This document shows, in pieces, positions 51,381 through 60,771 of a stretch of 64,000 bases of DNA (position 1 is the stretch's first letter; the number at the start of each line of letters is the position of its first letter). This DNA is from Nitrospira defluvii (GTDB taxonomy: Bacteria; Nitrospirota; Nitrospiria; Nitrospirales; Nitrospiraceae): positions 56,939 to 120,938 of the forward strand of contig NZ_CAJNBJ010000019.1 of the NCBI RefSeq assembly GCF_905220995.1, written 5' to 3'. A model generated the notes under the pieces. That model searched no databases. It worked only from the letters and a program-made list of their open reading frames with translations, and was not told the DNA's origin. Both the position numbers and the translations under genes were made by a program.

Positions 51381-54203
51381 TTACGCTTCACGATGCTTGC
51401 GTTCGATGCCGAGCTTTTTCATCTTGGCTTCAAGGGTCGTCGGTTTCAATCCAAGAACGGCAGCCGCGCCCTTGGGACCACTCACGCGCCAGCTGGTCTG
51501 CTCCAACACGTCGACAATGTGCTGCCGTTCTGCTTCCTGGAGGGTGTGCGTCTTGGCCTGACCGGCCTTGCCGTCAGACGACGACAACCACTCGATCGGT
51601 TCCAATTCCGGTCCTTCGCTAAGAATGACCGCCCGTTCGATGACATGTTCCAGTTCGCGGATGTTGCCCGGCCAGGGATAACGCTGGAACGCCGTCATCA
51701 TCCGTTCAGGAATCCGGTCGATCTTCTTCCCGAAGTTCGCGGCGAACTTGCGGACGAAGTACTGCACCAGCAGCGGGATATCGCTCTCGCGCTCGCGCAA
51801 CGGCGGCAGGTGAATCGGAAACACGTTCAGCCGGTAATAGAGATCGGGACGGTATTGACCGGCCTTCGACTGCTGTGCCAGATCCCGGTTCGTGGCGGCG
51901 ATCACCCGCACCTTCACTTTGAAGGTCTGCGTACCGCCGACCCGCTCGAATTCGCCTTCCTGTAACACACGCAGCAGCTTCGATTGCAGATCCAGCGGTA
52001 AATCGCCGATCTCATCGAGAAAAATCGTGCCCTTATCCGCCACTTCAAAGCGGCCCATCTTCTTCGTCAGCGCGCCGGTGAAAGCGCCCTTTTCGTGGCC
52101 AAAGAGTTCGCTTTCGATCAGGCCGGCCGGGATGGCGGCGCAGTTCACCTTCACCAAAGGCCGATCCTTACGAGGGCTCAGATTATGAACCGCGCGCGCA
52201 ATCAGTTCCTTGCCGGTGCCGGTCTCACCGGTGATGAGCACCGTCGAATCGGTCGGCGCCACCCGCTCCACGTTCTTCAGCACTTTTCTGAGCGACGTCG
52301 ACGACCCGATCAGTTCTTCGAAATTGTGCGCGCCCTTGATTTCTTCTTGCAGGTAGACGTTCTGCGCTTCGAGCCGGGCCTTTTCCTGCTCCATCAGCAC
52401 ACGCTCGGTAATGTCCACGAACATGGTGCGGGTGTAGGTACCACTGGGATCCGGCTTCGACCACCACTGGATCCAGAGCGGCTTGCCGTTGTCCTTACGG
52501 CGCAATTCCAGCACCACGCCGCTGGTATCGGCACCACGGCCGACGGAATCGAAGGCTTCCTTTAAGCGGCGCTGGGCATCCGGCGTGTCCGGAATAAAAC
52601 TGCGGCCATACGTCCCGTTGACTTCTTCCGGCGTGATACCCAGGCTCCGCATCGCCGCGCGATTGGCCCGCAGAAAGCGGGTGTCCAATCCTTCGTGCAC
52701 ATAGGCAATGGGAGCCTCGTCAAAAAGGTCCCGCAATCGCTCCTCGTTCTCCTTCAGCCGGGTATCCAGGCGTTCTCGCTCCAACTCGGCACCTGCCCGG
52801 ACCCCGAAAATTTTGAACACCGACAGCACCCGAGGGTCGTCGTGCATCGGCTTGGTATCCATGACGGCGAGATGCCCCATGACTGCACCGGAGCGGTCCG
52901 ACACAGGAATGGCAAGGTAACTCTCGACACCCAGCTTGGCCAAGTCCTCCCGATGCTCGGGAAACAAGTCTTGTACCTTCTCCGGGAACAGACACACTTC
53001 TCCCGCTAACACGCGCTCGCAAGGAGTGTGGGGCAGGTCGTATTCGAAGTTGTCGAGGAAGCCGTCGCCATGCCAGAACGCCAGCGTGCGCACACGCGTA
53101 TGCGAACCGCTGACAAACTTGGAGACGAAGGCGTATCTGGTCTGGAGCGCTTCCGCGAGACTCTTGACCAGCGAATTGAAAAAATCTGCGCCTGTCGTGG
53201 CGGCCGTTCCTTCATCGATCTTCCGCAACGTGAGATCGCTCTTGCATAGCGCTCGTTCAAACCGTAACCGCTCGAACTCCGCAGCCGCTCGCATGGCAAA
53301 GATGCCAAGGGTCGATGTCGTCCGCACGGGATCGAGCATCGGCTTGGAATCCATGATTGCCAGGTGCCCGATGACCCGGTCCGAGCCATCCACAATCGGC
53401 ACCCCACAGTAGCTCTCGACGCCGATGTCCTGGATGAGTTGAACGTGAGGATACAGCTCGCGTAGTTGGTCCGGATGGTGGACACATTTGCGTGTCAGCA
53501 CAGTTTCGCAGGGGCCGTGTGCCGGCACGTCGAACTGGGGAAGCGGCTGCCCTTTGCCCCATCCCGCTCTGGATCGGAAGCTGATGCCATCCTCTCTGAG
53601 CTCGGACACATAGGCATAATCCACGCCGAGCGCGGTGGCCAGCTGCTGCACGAGCGAGGGAAAAAACTGTTCACCGATTTTCGACTCGACCCCTTCGACG
53701 ATCTGCCGAAGCACAAGGCCGGTCTGCGCAAGATCACGCGTCCTGGCGGCAACCTGCTGTTCCAATCGGCCGTAGGCTTGCTGAATCGCCTGCTCGGCTT
53801 CCTTCAGCCTCGTGACATCGCGCGAAATCGCGAGCAGCTGCTCGGGCTTGCCGTCTTTGCCGAGAATGGCGGTCACCGAGACATCCCACCATTTCGGCGT
53901 CTTGGTTTGTGCTGTGGCGAAGAATCCGGTGAATCGACCGACTCGACCTTGACGCGCTTCTTCGACAGCGGCACGCGCCTGCTCCCGGTCTTGCCCGTCC
54001 CAGAACTCAATCCAAGGGGAACCGACCAGCGGGCCGAAGTCGCAGATCTCCAGCGCCGTCATACCGTGAGCATTCATGGACAGAAGATGCCCGTTGAGAT
54101 CAAGCACCTTGATGCAATCGCGACTGCTTTCGATCAGGCGAGCGGCCAATTCCTCGCTGCGTCGGAGGGCTTCTTCAAGGTCGGGAGATGCCATCGCACT
54201 CAC
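51381..54203 (-). CDS. PAS-GAF-GAF-PAS sigma-54 enhancer-binding protein
   Basis: 940 residues. PAS domain at about 15-130, a coiled link, two GAF domains (about 170-325 and 330-485, with repeated SHTRVRTLAFWHGDG-like and YCGVPIVDGSDRVIGHLAIMD strings), a second PAS (about 490-620), then AAA+ with Walker A GETGTGKE, contact loop GAFTGA, Walker B TIFLDEIGDLP and RPDLYYRL, and a Fis helix-turn-helix at the end. Unlike the activator at 2910-4361 the contact loop is canonical. It senses a small ligand or redox state by PAS/GAF and opens sigma-54 promoters. It lies 97 bases after the TVP38 gene, possibly at the end of that operon. Confidence 0.94.
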   Translation of the reverse strand: MSAMASPDLEEALRRSEELAARLIESSRDCIKVLDLNGHLLSMNAHGMTALEICDFGPLVGSPWIEFWDGQDREQARAAVEEARQGRVGRFTGFFATAQTKTPKWWDVSVTAILGKDGKPEQLLAISRDVTRLKEAEQAIQQAYGRLEQQVAARTRDLAQTGLVLRQIVEGVESKIGEQFFPSLVQQLATALGVDYAYVSELREDGISFRSRAGWGKGQPLPQFDVPAHGPCETVLTRKCVHHPDQLRELYPHVQLIQDIGVESYCGVPIVDGSDRVIGHLAIMDSKPMLDPVRTTSTLGIFAMRAAAEFERLRFERALCKSDLTLRKIDEGTAATTGADFFNSLVKSLAEALQTRYAFVSKFVSGSHTRVRTLAFWHGDGFLDNFEYDLPHTPCERVLAGEVCLFPEKVQDLFPEHREDLAKLGVESYLAIPVSDRSGAVMGHLAVMDTKPMHDDPRVLSVFKIFGVRAGAELERERLDTRLKENEERLRDLFDEAPIAYVHEGLDTRFLRANRAAMRSLGITPEEVNGTYGRSFIPDTPDAQRRLKEAFDSVGRGADTSGVVLELRRKDNGKPLWIQWWSKPDPSGTYTRTMFVDITERVLMEQEKARLEAQNVYLQEEIKGAHNFEELIGSSTSLRKVLKNVERVAPTDSTVLITGETGTGKELIARAVHNLSPRKDRPLVKVNCAAIPAGLIESELFGHEKGAFTGALTKKMGRFEVADKGTIFLDEIGDLPLDLQSKLLRVLQEGEFERVGGTQTFKVKVRVIAATNRDLAQQSKAGQYRPDLYYRLNVFPIHLPPLRERESDIPLLVQYFVRKFAANFGKKIDRIPERMMTAFQRYPWPGNIRELEHVIERAVILSEGPELEPIEWLSSSDGKAGQAKTHTLQEAERQHIVDVLEQTSWRVSGPKGAAAVLGLKPTTLEAKMKKLGIERKHREA

Positions 54204-54300
54204 CTACTGAGGACCGTGGAGGGCAGGAAAAATCGCGCAAAGTCTAGCACCGGAGGGGAAAGTCCCGCAACCAAGGGGAACGCGGGCACAACGGGGGCAG

Positions 54301-55089
54301 TCATGGAGGCGAAAGCCGTGCGCCGCAGCCTATACAGCGGATCTGTAGGGGGATTTCCCTTCGGACCGCCGCCGGGTCCGGCGGCGGTCCAAGGAAGAGC
54401 CGGGCGAAGCGACTCGTCCGGTACTGAGCCAGAATCTTGGGCATGGCCAGAAAGCAGGCGACCATCACGACGCCGACGGCAATCAACGGCCATTGGGCGC
54501 TGACGACGCTGCTACCCAGATAAACGAACGCAAAGGTCGGCGGCGCCATGCCGAACAGGGTGGCCAGCGCGAAGGTTTTGAGCGACATATTCGTGAGGCC
54601 GGCGCCGTAACTCACCACGTCGAATGAAAAGATCGGGATGAACCGGGCGACGAACATGGCGCCCATCAACTGATGGTCCGTACACATCCGGCAAAACGTA
54701 TGCTCCGTCTTCATGAGATGCGACAGCGCCTCGCGTCCCAACACACGCGCTATGAGAAAACAAACGATCGCGCCGATCTCCGCGCCGATCACGGCATAGA
54801 GTGCGCCGTAGAATGGGCCGAAGGCCGCTCCGGCTGCGAGGTCCAACGGCAAACTGGGGATCGGCGGGACGATCACGGCCCCGACCATGCCTCCGATCAG
54901 CAGCAGCGGCCCCAGCGGGCCGGCCTCATTGATCCATTGCGCGAGCGCGGTCGGCGAAAAATATCGCTCATAGTCGAATGAGGAGCCCCCCCACCAAGCG
55001 GCGGCCACCGCCAGGGCGCCACACCCCAGTTTGATCCAGGTCGTCATCGTGCGCAGCATCCCTGTGGAGACCATCGTTATGGCGCTCAT
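54301..55089 (-). CDS. TVP38/TMEM64 family membrane protein, second copy
   Basis: 262 residues, about five to six spans. The VTT core is IVPPIPSLPLDLAAGAAFGPFYGALYAVIGAEIGAIVCFLIARVLGREAL and ARFIPIFSFDVVSYGAGLTNMSLKTFALATLFGMAPPTFAFVYLG. A short cytoplasmic tail has CIGCGARL, a Cys pair not usual in the family. Its ATG overlaps the VOC gene stop (ATGA). It differs from the copy at 41300-42046, so it is not a recent duplicate. Confidence 0.85.
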   Translation of the reverse strand: MSAITMVSTGMLRTMTTWIKLGCGALAVAAAWWGGSSFDYERYFSPTALAQWINEAGPLGPLLLIGGMVGAVIVPPIPSLPLDLAAGAAFGPFYGALYAVIGAEIGAIVCFLIARVLGREALSHLMKTEHTFCRMCTDHQLMGAMFVARFIPIFSFDVVSYGAGLTNMSLKTFALATLFGMAPPTFAFVYLGSSVVSAQWPLIAVGVVMVACFLAMPKILAQYRTSRFARLFLGPPPDPAAVRREIPLQIRCIGCGARLSPP

Positions 55090-56105
55090 GGTGAAACCAC
55101 TTGCATCACATGTCCATCGGGATCTCGCACCAGGAAGCCTTTCCCGAATCCCACACTCTTATCCGGCAACGTCACCACGCCGGATGACACAAACTGCGCC
55201 CCGTCTCGCAGGGCTGATGCGGCTGCCTCCACATCGGACACCACGAGCGTCGTCTGCCAGTGCCAGAGATCGGTCGGGTGCGAATCGATGGGGAAAGGCC
55301 GTCCCGCCGTCGGGAGTTCATATTCCAGAAATTCCAGGCTCGGCGGGTTCAGCTTCGGGGCCAGGCCGGTGACGCGTGTACGGGCGCCGGGCAAACTGTC
55401 GAGATACTGTTGGGTCGCGCCCATATTGAGCGTGCCTCCGGCAACCGTCATCCCCAACAAGTCGCGATAAAACTTGGTGCTGTTCTCCGTGCTCCGGACC
55501 GTCATCGCCGTGTGATCGATCCCCAGGAACAGGTCGGTCCCGCCCCTCTGCCAGCGTGGATGCCCCTTGCCATCCGGGAACCAGAGCAGTTCGAGATTAT
55601 GTCCGTCCGGATCTCGAAATTTCATGGCCTTGATGCCGGCGGCGGCGACATTCGACCTCGGGATGGTCTGCGGCCGCGGTGATACCTGGCGGACATGGTG
55701 CTTCCGCAGCTGCGCCCAGGCGGCCTCCATGTCGCGCACGACGATGGCGCAGTGCTGGAACCAGAGATCATGGCTGTAAGACGGCATCGGAATCGGCCGC
55801 AGGTCCGGGGGCGAGAGAAACTCGGTCAGCACCAGTTCCTGTTCGCCGAGTTGCAGCCTCACCACTCGCGCGCGCACGCCGAACAGACCCCAGAATTGAT
55901 CATATTCAGGCCCATCGACCTCCACGTCACTCAGCGGCGTGAACGTCAATACGTCACGGTAGAAGGCGATGGATCGGTCCATGTCCGAGACGGTGAAGCC
56001 GACGGAGGCGACGGATTGGACTGCAACCTGGGCCTCCGATGGCACGGTGAAACATACAAGGAATGGCAGGGCGGTGAGCACAATCTTCCTGGCAAAACTC
56101 TTCAC
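55086..56105 (-). CDS. Exported protein with two VOC (glyoxalase-like) domains
   Basis: 339 residues. A signal peptide (MKSFARKIVLTALPFLVCFT...EAQ) precedes two VOC domains: ASVGFTVSDMDRSIAFYRDVLTF up to KFRDPDGHNLELLWFP, and GIDHTAMTVRSTENSTKFYRDLLG up to VRDPDGHVMQVV. VOC enzymes use a metal held by His/Glu to cleave or rearrange C-C or C-X bonds. Export of such a protein is uncommon. It follows the GMC oxidoreductase by 24 bases. Confidence 0.85.
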   Translation of the reverse strand: MKSFARKIVLTALPFLVCFTVPSEAQVAVQSVASVGFTVSDMDRSIAFYRDVLTFTPLSDVEVDGPEYDQFWGLFGVRARVVRLQLGEQELVLTEFLSPPDLRPIPMPSYSHDLWFQHCAIVVRDMEAAWAQLRKHHVRQVSPRPQTIPRSNVAAAGIKAMKFRDPDGHNLELLWFPDGKGHPRWQRGGTDLFLGIDHTAMTVRSTENSTKFYRDLLGMTVAGGTLNMGATQQYLDSLPGARTRVTGLAPKLNPPSLEFLEYELPTAGRPFPIDSHPTDLWHWQTTLVVSDVEAAASALRDGAQFVSSGVVTLPDKSVGFGKGFLVRDPDGHVMQVVSP

Positions 56106-56129
56106 GTTTCACCTTTCACGCCGGTTGTT

Positions 56130-57671
56130 TCACGCAAGTCTTGAGAGCAGATGATCCCCTACTCGCAGGGCGTTCGCGATGATCGTCAGTGAGGGATTGA
56201 CCGCTGAGCTCGAGACGAAGAAGCTTGCATCCACAACGTAGAGATTATCCAGATCGTGCGCCTTGCAGTGCACGTCCAGCACGCTGGTCTTTGGATCACG
56301 CCCGAAGCGGACTGTCCCGCACTGGTGTGCCGTGCCGGCAATCGGAATCTTCTTCCCCAGATACAGGTGTGTGGGCAGCAGATGTTCTTCGCAGCCTAGA
56401 TGATTGAGCATGCTCTTGAGCTTGGCAGCCAATCGCTGATGCGCCTCCAGATTGTTTTCCGTATAGGCGAGTGTGATGCTCCCGTCCTTGCCGACAAGCA
56501 CGCGGTTGTTCGGATCGGGCAGATCTTCCGAGGTCATCCAGAAGTCGAGCGAATGTTTCGCCATCTTGTCGAGGGCAAGCCCCGGCGCAAAGGCCGGCGC
56601 ACCGGCCCGCAGCGAATCCAGATTCTGCTTCCCGATCATCGAGATGTGGCCCATGGGATAATTCCACTCAGTCGAGGGAAAGTAGAAGTCGTTGAGGCCG
56701 ATGGTTTTTTGAAAGACCGTCGGGTTCGGCAGCCTGGAGATCGCCAGCATGGCCGAATTGTTGTGACACATGTAGTTCCGGCCCACCAGGTCGGAGGAAT
56801 TGGCAAGCCCATTGGGATGTTTCCCGTTCGCGGACTTTAACAAGAGCGCGGCCGAGTTGATCGCGCCGGCTGAGACCACCACAATGTTGCCTGTGAAGAT
56901 GTCCGTCCAGCCGTCGCGCTCCACGACGACGCCCGTGACTTCACGGCCTGTCCCCCTCGACTCCAATCTGACGACCAGTGCGTTGGTGAGCAGCGTCACG
57001 TTCGGATACTGCAACGCCGGATCGACACAGACCACTTGCGAGTCGGCCTTGGCATTCACCAGACAGGGGAAACCGTCACAGGTGTTGCATCGGATGCAGG
57101 CACTATGCTCCTTCTGCTGTTCGTCCAGCATCACCCCGACCGGCAGATGAAAGGGCTTGTAGCCGCACTTCTGCCAATCCTCATGCAGCACCTGAATGCG
57201 AGGCTCGTGAGTGAGCGCAGGATACTTGTACGGCGCGCTGGCCTTCGGTTCCGTCGGGTCTTCCCCGCGGTTGCCGTGCACGTGGTACAAATACTCAGCC
57301 TGGGTGTAATAGGGCTCAAGGTCGTCGTAGCCGATCGGCCATTCCGGTGAAATCCCGCCGTAATGTTTGACCTCGCCGAAATCCTGTGCCCGCATGCGCA
57401 AGAGCGCCGCGCCGTAGACCTTCGAATTCCCGCCGACATTGTAGTGGATGCCAGGGTGAAACGTACCCCCGTGTTTGTCCTTCCAGGTTTCCTTGGCCTT
57501 GTACTTGTTGTCGATGAAGACGGTCTTGGAACTCCAGTTGTCCTTCTCACGCGGCAGGTATCCGCCCCGCTCCAACAAGAGAATCTTTTTCCCCGACGGC
57601 GCCAGCTTATAGGCCAGCGTGCCCCCGCCAGGCCCGGTCCCGATGATGATGATGTCGTAGTGAGTCGCCAT
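56130..57671 (-). CDS. GMC-family FAD oxidoreductase
   Basis: 513 residues. IIIIGTGPGGGTLAYKLAPSGKKILLLERGG is the FAD fold. The C-terminal motifs are AGTAHQCGTVRFGRDPKTSVLD and LYVVDASFFVSSSAVNPSLTIIANALRVGDHL, the GMC end with Asn and His. CIRCNTCDGFPCLVNAK is a Cys-rich insertion (about 190-205) typical of the choline/cholesterol-type bacterial branch. No signal peptide. Oxidises an alcohol; substrate unknown. It is the first gene of the unit that goes on to the VOC, TVP38 and activator genes. Confidence 0.9.
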   Translation of the reverse strand: MATHYDIIIIGTGPGGGTLAYKLAPSGKKILLLERGGYLPREKDNWSSKTVFIDNKYKAKETWKDKHGGTFHPGIHYNVGGNSKVYGAALLRMRAQDFGEVKHYGGISPEWPIGYDDLEPYYTQAEYLYHVHGNRGEDPTEPKASAPYKYPALTHEPRIQVLHEDWQKCGYKPFHLPVGVMLDEQQKEHSACIRCNTCDGFPCLVNAKADSQVVCVDPALQYPNVTLLTNALVVRLESRGTGREVTGVVVERDGWTDIFTGNIVVVSAGAINSAALLLKSANGKHPNGLANSSDLVGRNYMCHNNSAMLAISRLPNPTVFQKTIGLNDFYFPSTEWNYPMGHISMIGKQNLDSLRAGAPAFAPGLALDKMAKHSLDFWMTSEDLPDPNNRVLVGKDGSITLAYTENNLEAHQRLAAKLKSMLNHLGCEEHLLPTHLYLGKKIPIAGTAHQCGTVRFGRDPKTSVLDVHCKAHDLDNLYVVDASFFVSSSAVNPSLTIIANALRVGDHLLSRLA

Positions 57672-57791
57672 GGCAGGTAGTCGGAAGAACCGGCATTGTC
57701 TTACACCGGAGAAAAGAATCCAACCGAGCGGTTGATCCGTAGGGGTGATAGGGTGTCGTGATCATTCACTGGTTCAAACAAGGAGGCCGTT

Positions 57792-58145
57792 ATGTATGTG
57801 ATGAAAAGCATCGGAATTGTGGGTCTGGGTATCGCATTAGTGGGCGCACTCAGCGGAGCGCCGGTCTTTGCCGCAGACAAGCCGATCGAGGACGGGTCGA
57901 AGATCGTGATTACGGCTCCCAAGGATGGAGACAAGGTCGGCGATAGCTTTGAGCTGAAGTATGATTTGACGAAGGGCTCGCAAGCCGCGCATGCCCACGT
58001 GTATCTGGACGATCAGTACCAAAAGGGCTTCGGAGGAACGTTCAAGGGCATTCCCAAAGGCAAACACAAGGTGACCGTGACCGGCGCGACAAAGGATCAT
58101 GCCCTCCTCGCCGCCACCCAGAGCATCAACGTCGAAGTACAGTAA
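57792..58145 (+). CDS. Small exported protein (DUF4399-like)
   Basis: 117 residues from ATG with AGGAGG six bases upstream. Signal peptide MYVMKSIGIVGLGIALVGALSGAPVFA. The mature 90 residues read as an immunoglobulin-like beta fold: KIVITAPKDGDKVGDSFELKYDLTKG, AHAHVYLDDQYQKGFGGTFKGIPKGKHKVTVT. The HAHVYLDD segment with His could bind a metal. This resembles DUF4399-type proteins, function unknown; divergent from the GMC operon. Confidence 0.7.
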   Translation: MYVMKSIGIVGLGIALVGALSGAPVFAADKPIEDGSKIVITAPKDGDKVGDSFELKYDLTKGSQAAHAHVYLDDQYQKGFGGTFKGIPKGKHKVTVTGATKDHALLAATQSINVEVQ

Positions 58146-58309
58146 CCCTACGGCGACTGCTCTTCACCGCCGCCGGGGTCTCTTGCAAGAGAGGCTCCGG
58201 CAGCCTTCGCTTGGGTACATATCCGCCGCCTATTTCTCCGCACGAGGCATTCAGCTGCTTTCTACCCGAAATTCATTTTCAATGGTAAGCTGCTTAGAAT
58301 CCGCGCCAA

Positions 58310-58954
58310 ATGACCAAGTTAATCGCCATATCCGTTGTTATTCTGCTCTCGAGTCTGCTCGCTGGCTGTCCCGCTCGACCACGTCCGCTTAATCAGCCCC
58401 AAGTTATTTTCTCCGAAGGCGCCTATACACATGAGCGTTCGGGAATGACCTTCCCTCTGGCTGTGGGCGATTTTCGTCGAAGCCTGATTCAACGCTATGA
58501 TCAGGATGGTTTGGATCTCAGTGCAGGTTACGACCTCTACTTGAGGCAACAAAAAATCGCCGCGACTGTCTATGTATATCCCTCCCCGTCATTGGTCTCT
58601 ATTGGCTCACCTCCAGGAACAGTGGCCTCGGCACGGACATTCCTCGCAAAGAGGGAGTTTGAAGCGCGCATGCGCGAAGTCCTACAGCCCCGGCCTAGCG
58701 CGCGGCTGATCGAAGACACAGAGATTTCAGTTCCGATTGGCGGAACTCTCCGCGTCGGAAGGATGACCACGTTCGAATACGAGGATCAGTTCGCGGGGAA
58801 ACGACAACCGCTCCGATCCCACTTGTGTATGTTTAATTTTGTAGGTGGTACCTGGACACTGAAATACCGCATTACCTACCCCGCTAGCTTCGAAGCAACT
58901 CGTGAGATAGATACCATCTTGCAGGGGGTGCCCTGGAATGTCCCGAAAGAGTGA
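58310..58954 (+). CDS. Lipoprotein, unknown function
   Basis: 214 residues. MTKLIAISVVILLSSLLAGCPARP is a perfect lipobox signal. The body has YDLYLRQQKIAATVYVYPSPS and RMTTFEYEDQFAGKRQPLRSHLCMFNFVGGTWTLKYRITYPASF, suggesting a beta-rich fold. No named family recognised. It overlaps by 17 bases the next lipoprotein gene. Confidence 0.68.
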   Translation: MTKLIAISVVILLSSLLAGCPARPRPLNQPQVIFSEGAYTHERSGMTFPLAVGDFRRSLIQRYDQDGLDLSAGYDLYLRQQKIAATVYVYPSPSLVSIGSPPGTVASARTFLAKREFEARMREVLQPRPSARLIEDTEISVPIGGTLRVGRMTTFEYEDQFAGKRQPLRSHLCMFNFVGGTWTLKYRITYPASFEATREIDTILQGVPWNVPKE

Positions 58955-59849
58955 CCGCTTCATTGCCAATCCTCCGCGAGCCTGTGTGATTCCCCTAATA
59001 TATAAGATACTGTCTGGTCTAGTGATGGTCCTTCAACTAGCCGGGTGCAAGGCGACGTACGACTTAGGTGTGTACGAGCAGAGCTTGTTGGCGCTAGGCG
59101 GACCGGATGGTGTCAATCAGAGTGCCGCATTGTTGGATCAATCTATCGTTTCCGCCGAAATGGTTTCAGCCATAATTCCCCCTGGGGTTTATGCCGATCA
59201 TGGCATCCTTCTTCACATGGCGGGGAACAAGGCCGAGGCGATGAGGCAGATTAGCAAGGAAAGTGAGCAATATCCTGAATCCAAACAGTTCACCGAAAAC
59301 TTGCTCACAGTTATTTGGAACACTGGACTGCGATTGTCGGGAGATTCGTCCTCACCGCACCGATACCCCTCGGTACTCGTGCTCCCTCCCATCAACAAGT
59401 CTGGCAACCCGCAGGCAGGACTGGCTTTTGAGATGACACTAAACCGACAATTTATTGAGCGTGGGTACTATGTCTTTCCCACGCTTGCAACACAAGCCCT
59501 CGTCACTGGCGCGGGCGCAATGCCCGCCGATATGTCAGTTGCTGACCTGTCATACTTACACAAGCTGACGGGTGCGGATGCCGTTCTCTCTGTTACCATT
59601 ACTGAATGGGAGCCGACCTGGATGATTATTCCTCTGATTCGTGTGGCGGCGGAATACAAGTTAGTGGATACTGCCACGGGGCAGGACATTTGGAAGAGCA
59701 CCGCGCGGGATGAATTCGATCCTACGGTAACTGGTGGCGGCGGACCTGTTGTTGTCATGGATAAGGATCTCCGTGTACCGGCTCGTAGGCTCACCGCTAA
59801 GGCACTCAAGTCTTCAGAAAATGGACTTCCCTACGGTCCCTATCACTAA
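58938..59849 (+). CDS. DUF4810-DUF799 fusion lipoprotein
   Basis: 303 residues. The signal ends at a lipobox (VLQLAGCKAT) 36 residues in; a GTG 16 codons later would give a shorter signal. Residues about 40-130 (LGVYEQSLLALG, PPGVYADHGILLHMAGNKAEAMRQISKESEQYPESKQFTENLL) look like DUF4810. From about 150 on, YPSVLVLPPINKSGNPQAGLAFEMTLNRQFIERGYYVFP and ADAVLSVTITEWEPTWMII match DUF799 (GNA1162 type). In many bacteria these are separate genes next to a CsgG-like lipoprotein gene; here they are one protein. Role in outer-membrane assembly is only inferred. Confidence 0.72.
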   Translation: MSRKSDRFIANPPRACVIPLIYKILSGLVMVLQLAGCKATYDLGVYEQSLLALGGPDGVNQSAALLDQSIVSAEMVSAIIPPGVYADHGILLHMAGNKAEAMRQISKESEQYPESKQFTENLLTVIWNTGLRLSGDSSSPHRYPSVLVLPPINKSGNPQAGLAFEMTLNRQFIERGYYVFPTLATQALVTGAGAMPADMSVADLSYLHKLTGADAVLSVTITEWEPTWMIIPLIRVAAEYKLVDTATGQDIWKSTARDEFDPTVTGGGGPVVVMDKDLRVPARRLTAKALKSSENGLPYGPYH

Positions 59850-59951
59850 AGACGGAGTCCTATTACTTCCTGAGGCATCCCGCTGTCTATGGTGAAGTGG
59901 ACTGAACGACAGACACATTTGAGCGGGGACAGAAATCCTCAAAGGAGTTGG

Positions 59952-60701
59952 ATGTCTGTGCGTAGATCGAAGGCTTCTACAATCGCCCTGGGCCACCTCC
60001 TTTCCCGCCGCCAAGTGGTCGCATTGCTCGGCGCAACCGGCGCGTTCTGGCTCATGGGCGGCGGTCTGTTTTTTCGGCGGTCTATCGCCGGGACGCAGGT
60101 TCCCTCCTGTGTGGGCAGGCCGGAGCAAACCGAAGGCCCCTATTTCGTTGACGAACACTTGAATCGTTCCGACATCCGTTCAGACCCGACAACCGGGCAA
60201 GTCAAACCCGGGACCCCACTCGCGCTGACATTGCAAATATTCCGGCTTGGCTCCGGAGACTGTCTGCCACTGGCCGGCGCTCAGGTGGACATCTGGCACT
60301 GCGATGCGTTGGGGGTCTACTCGGATGTGCGAGATGCCGGCTTCGACACCGTCGGCCAGACGTTTTTGCGTGGCTATCAAATCACCGACGCGCATGGCGA
60401 AGCCAAGTTCGTCACTATCTATCCTGGTTGGTATGCGGGCCGGACGGTGCACATTCACGTGAAGGTTCGTACTGCGCATGCCGCCGAGCGGCACTTTGAG
60501 TTCACGTCGCAAATGTACTTCGAGGACGGGCTGACGGATCGTGTCCATACTGATCAACCATATGCCGCGAAGGGCAGGCGCAACGCGCGAAACCAGGATG
60601 ATCGCATTTTCCGGCGTGGCGGGGATCAACTCATGCTCGCTCCGACAGCCACAGACGAAGGTTATGCGGCGGCCTTCGCGATCGGCCTGCAATTTCCCTA
60701 A
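59952..60701 (+). CDS. Tat-exported intradiol ring-cleavage dioxygenase
   Basis: 249 residues from MSVRRSKASTIALG with AAGGAG five bases upstream. SRRQVVALLGATGAFWLMGGG is a twin-arginine signal. The non-heme iron site shows as GVYSDVR (Tyr), YPGWYAGR (Tyr) and TVHIHVKV (two His), the full two-Tyr two-His set of catechol/protocatechuate dioxygenases. The QTEGPYFVDEHLNRSDIR opening is typical. Export of this enzyme outside the cytoplasm is unusual for the family but known for a subset with Tat signals. Substrate unknown. Confidence 0.86.
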   Translation: MSVRRSKASTIALGHLLSRRQVVALLGATGAFWLMGGGLFFRRSIAGTQVPSCVGRPEQTEGPYFVDEHLNRSDIRSDPTTGQVKPGTPLALTLQIFRLGSGDCLPLAGAQVDIWHCDALGVYSDVRDAGFDTVGQTFLRGYQITDAHGEAKFVTIYPGWYAGRTVHIHVKVRTAHAAERHFEFTSQMYFEDGLTDRVHTDQPYAAKGRRNARNQDDRIFRRGGDQLMLAPTATDEGYAAAFAIGLQFP

Positions 60702-60771
60702 AAGGAACGTAGCGCGCGCCGGCTCTGTCTTGAGGTGATTCGGTATTGCTGGAAAGAGGTGGAGGAGGAAC

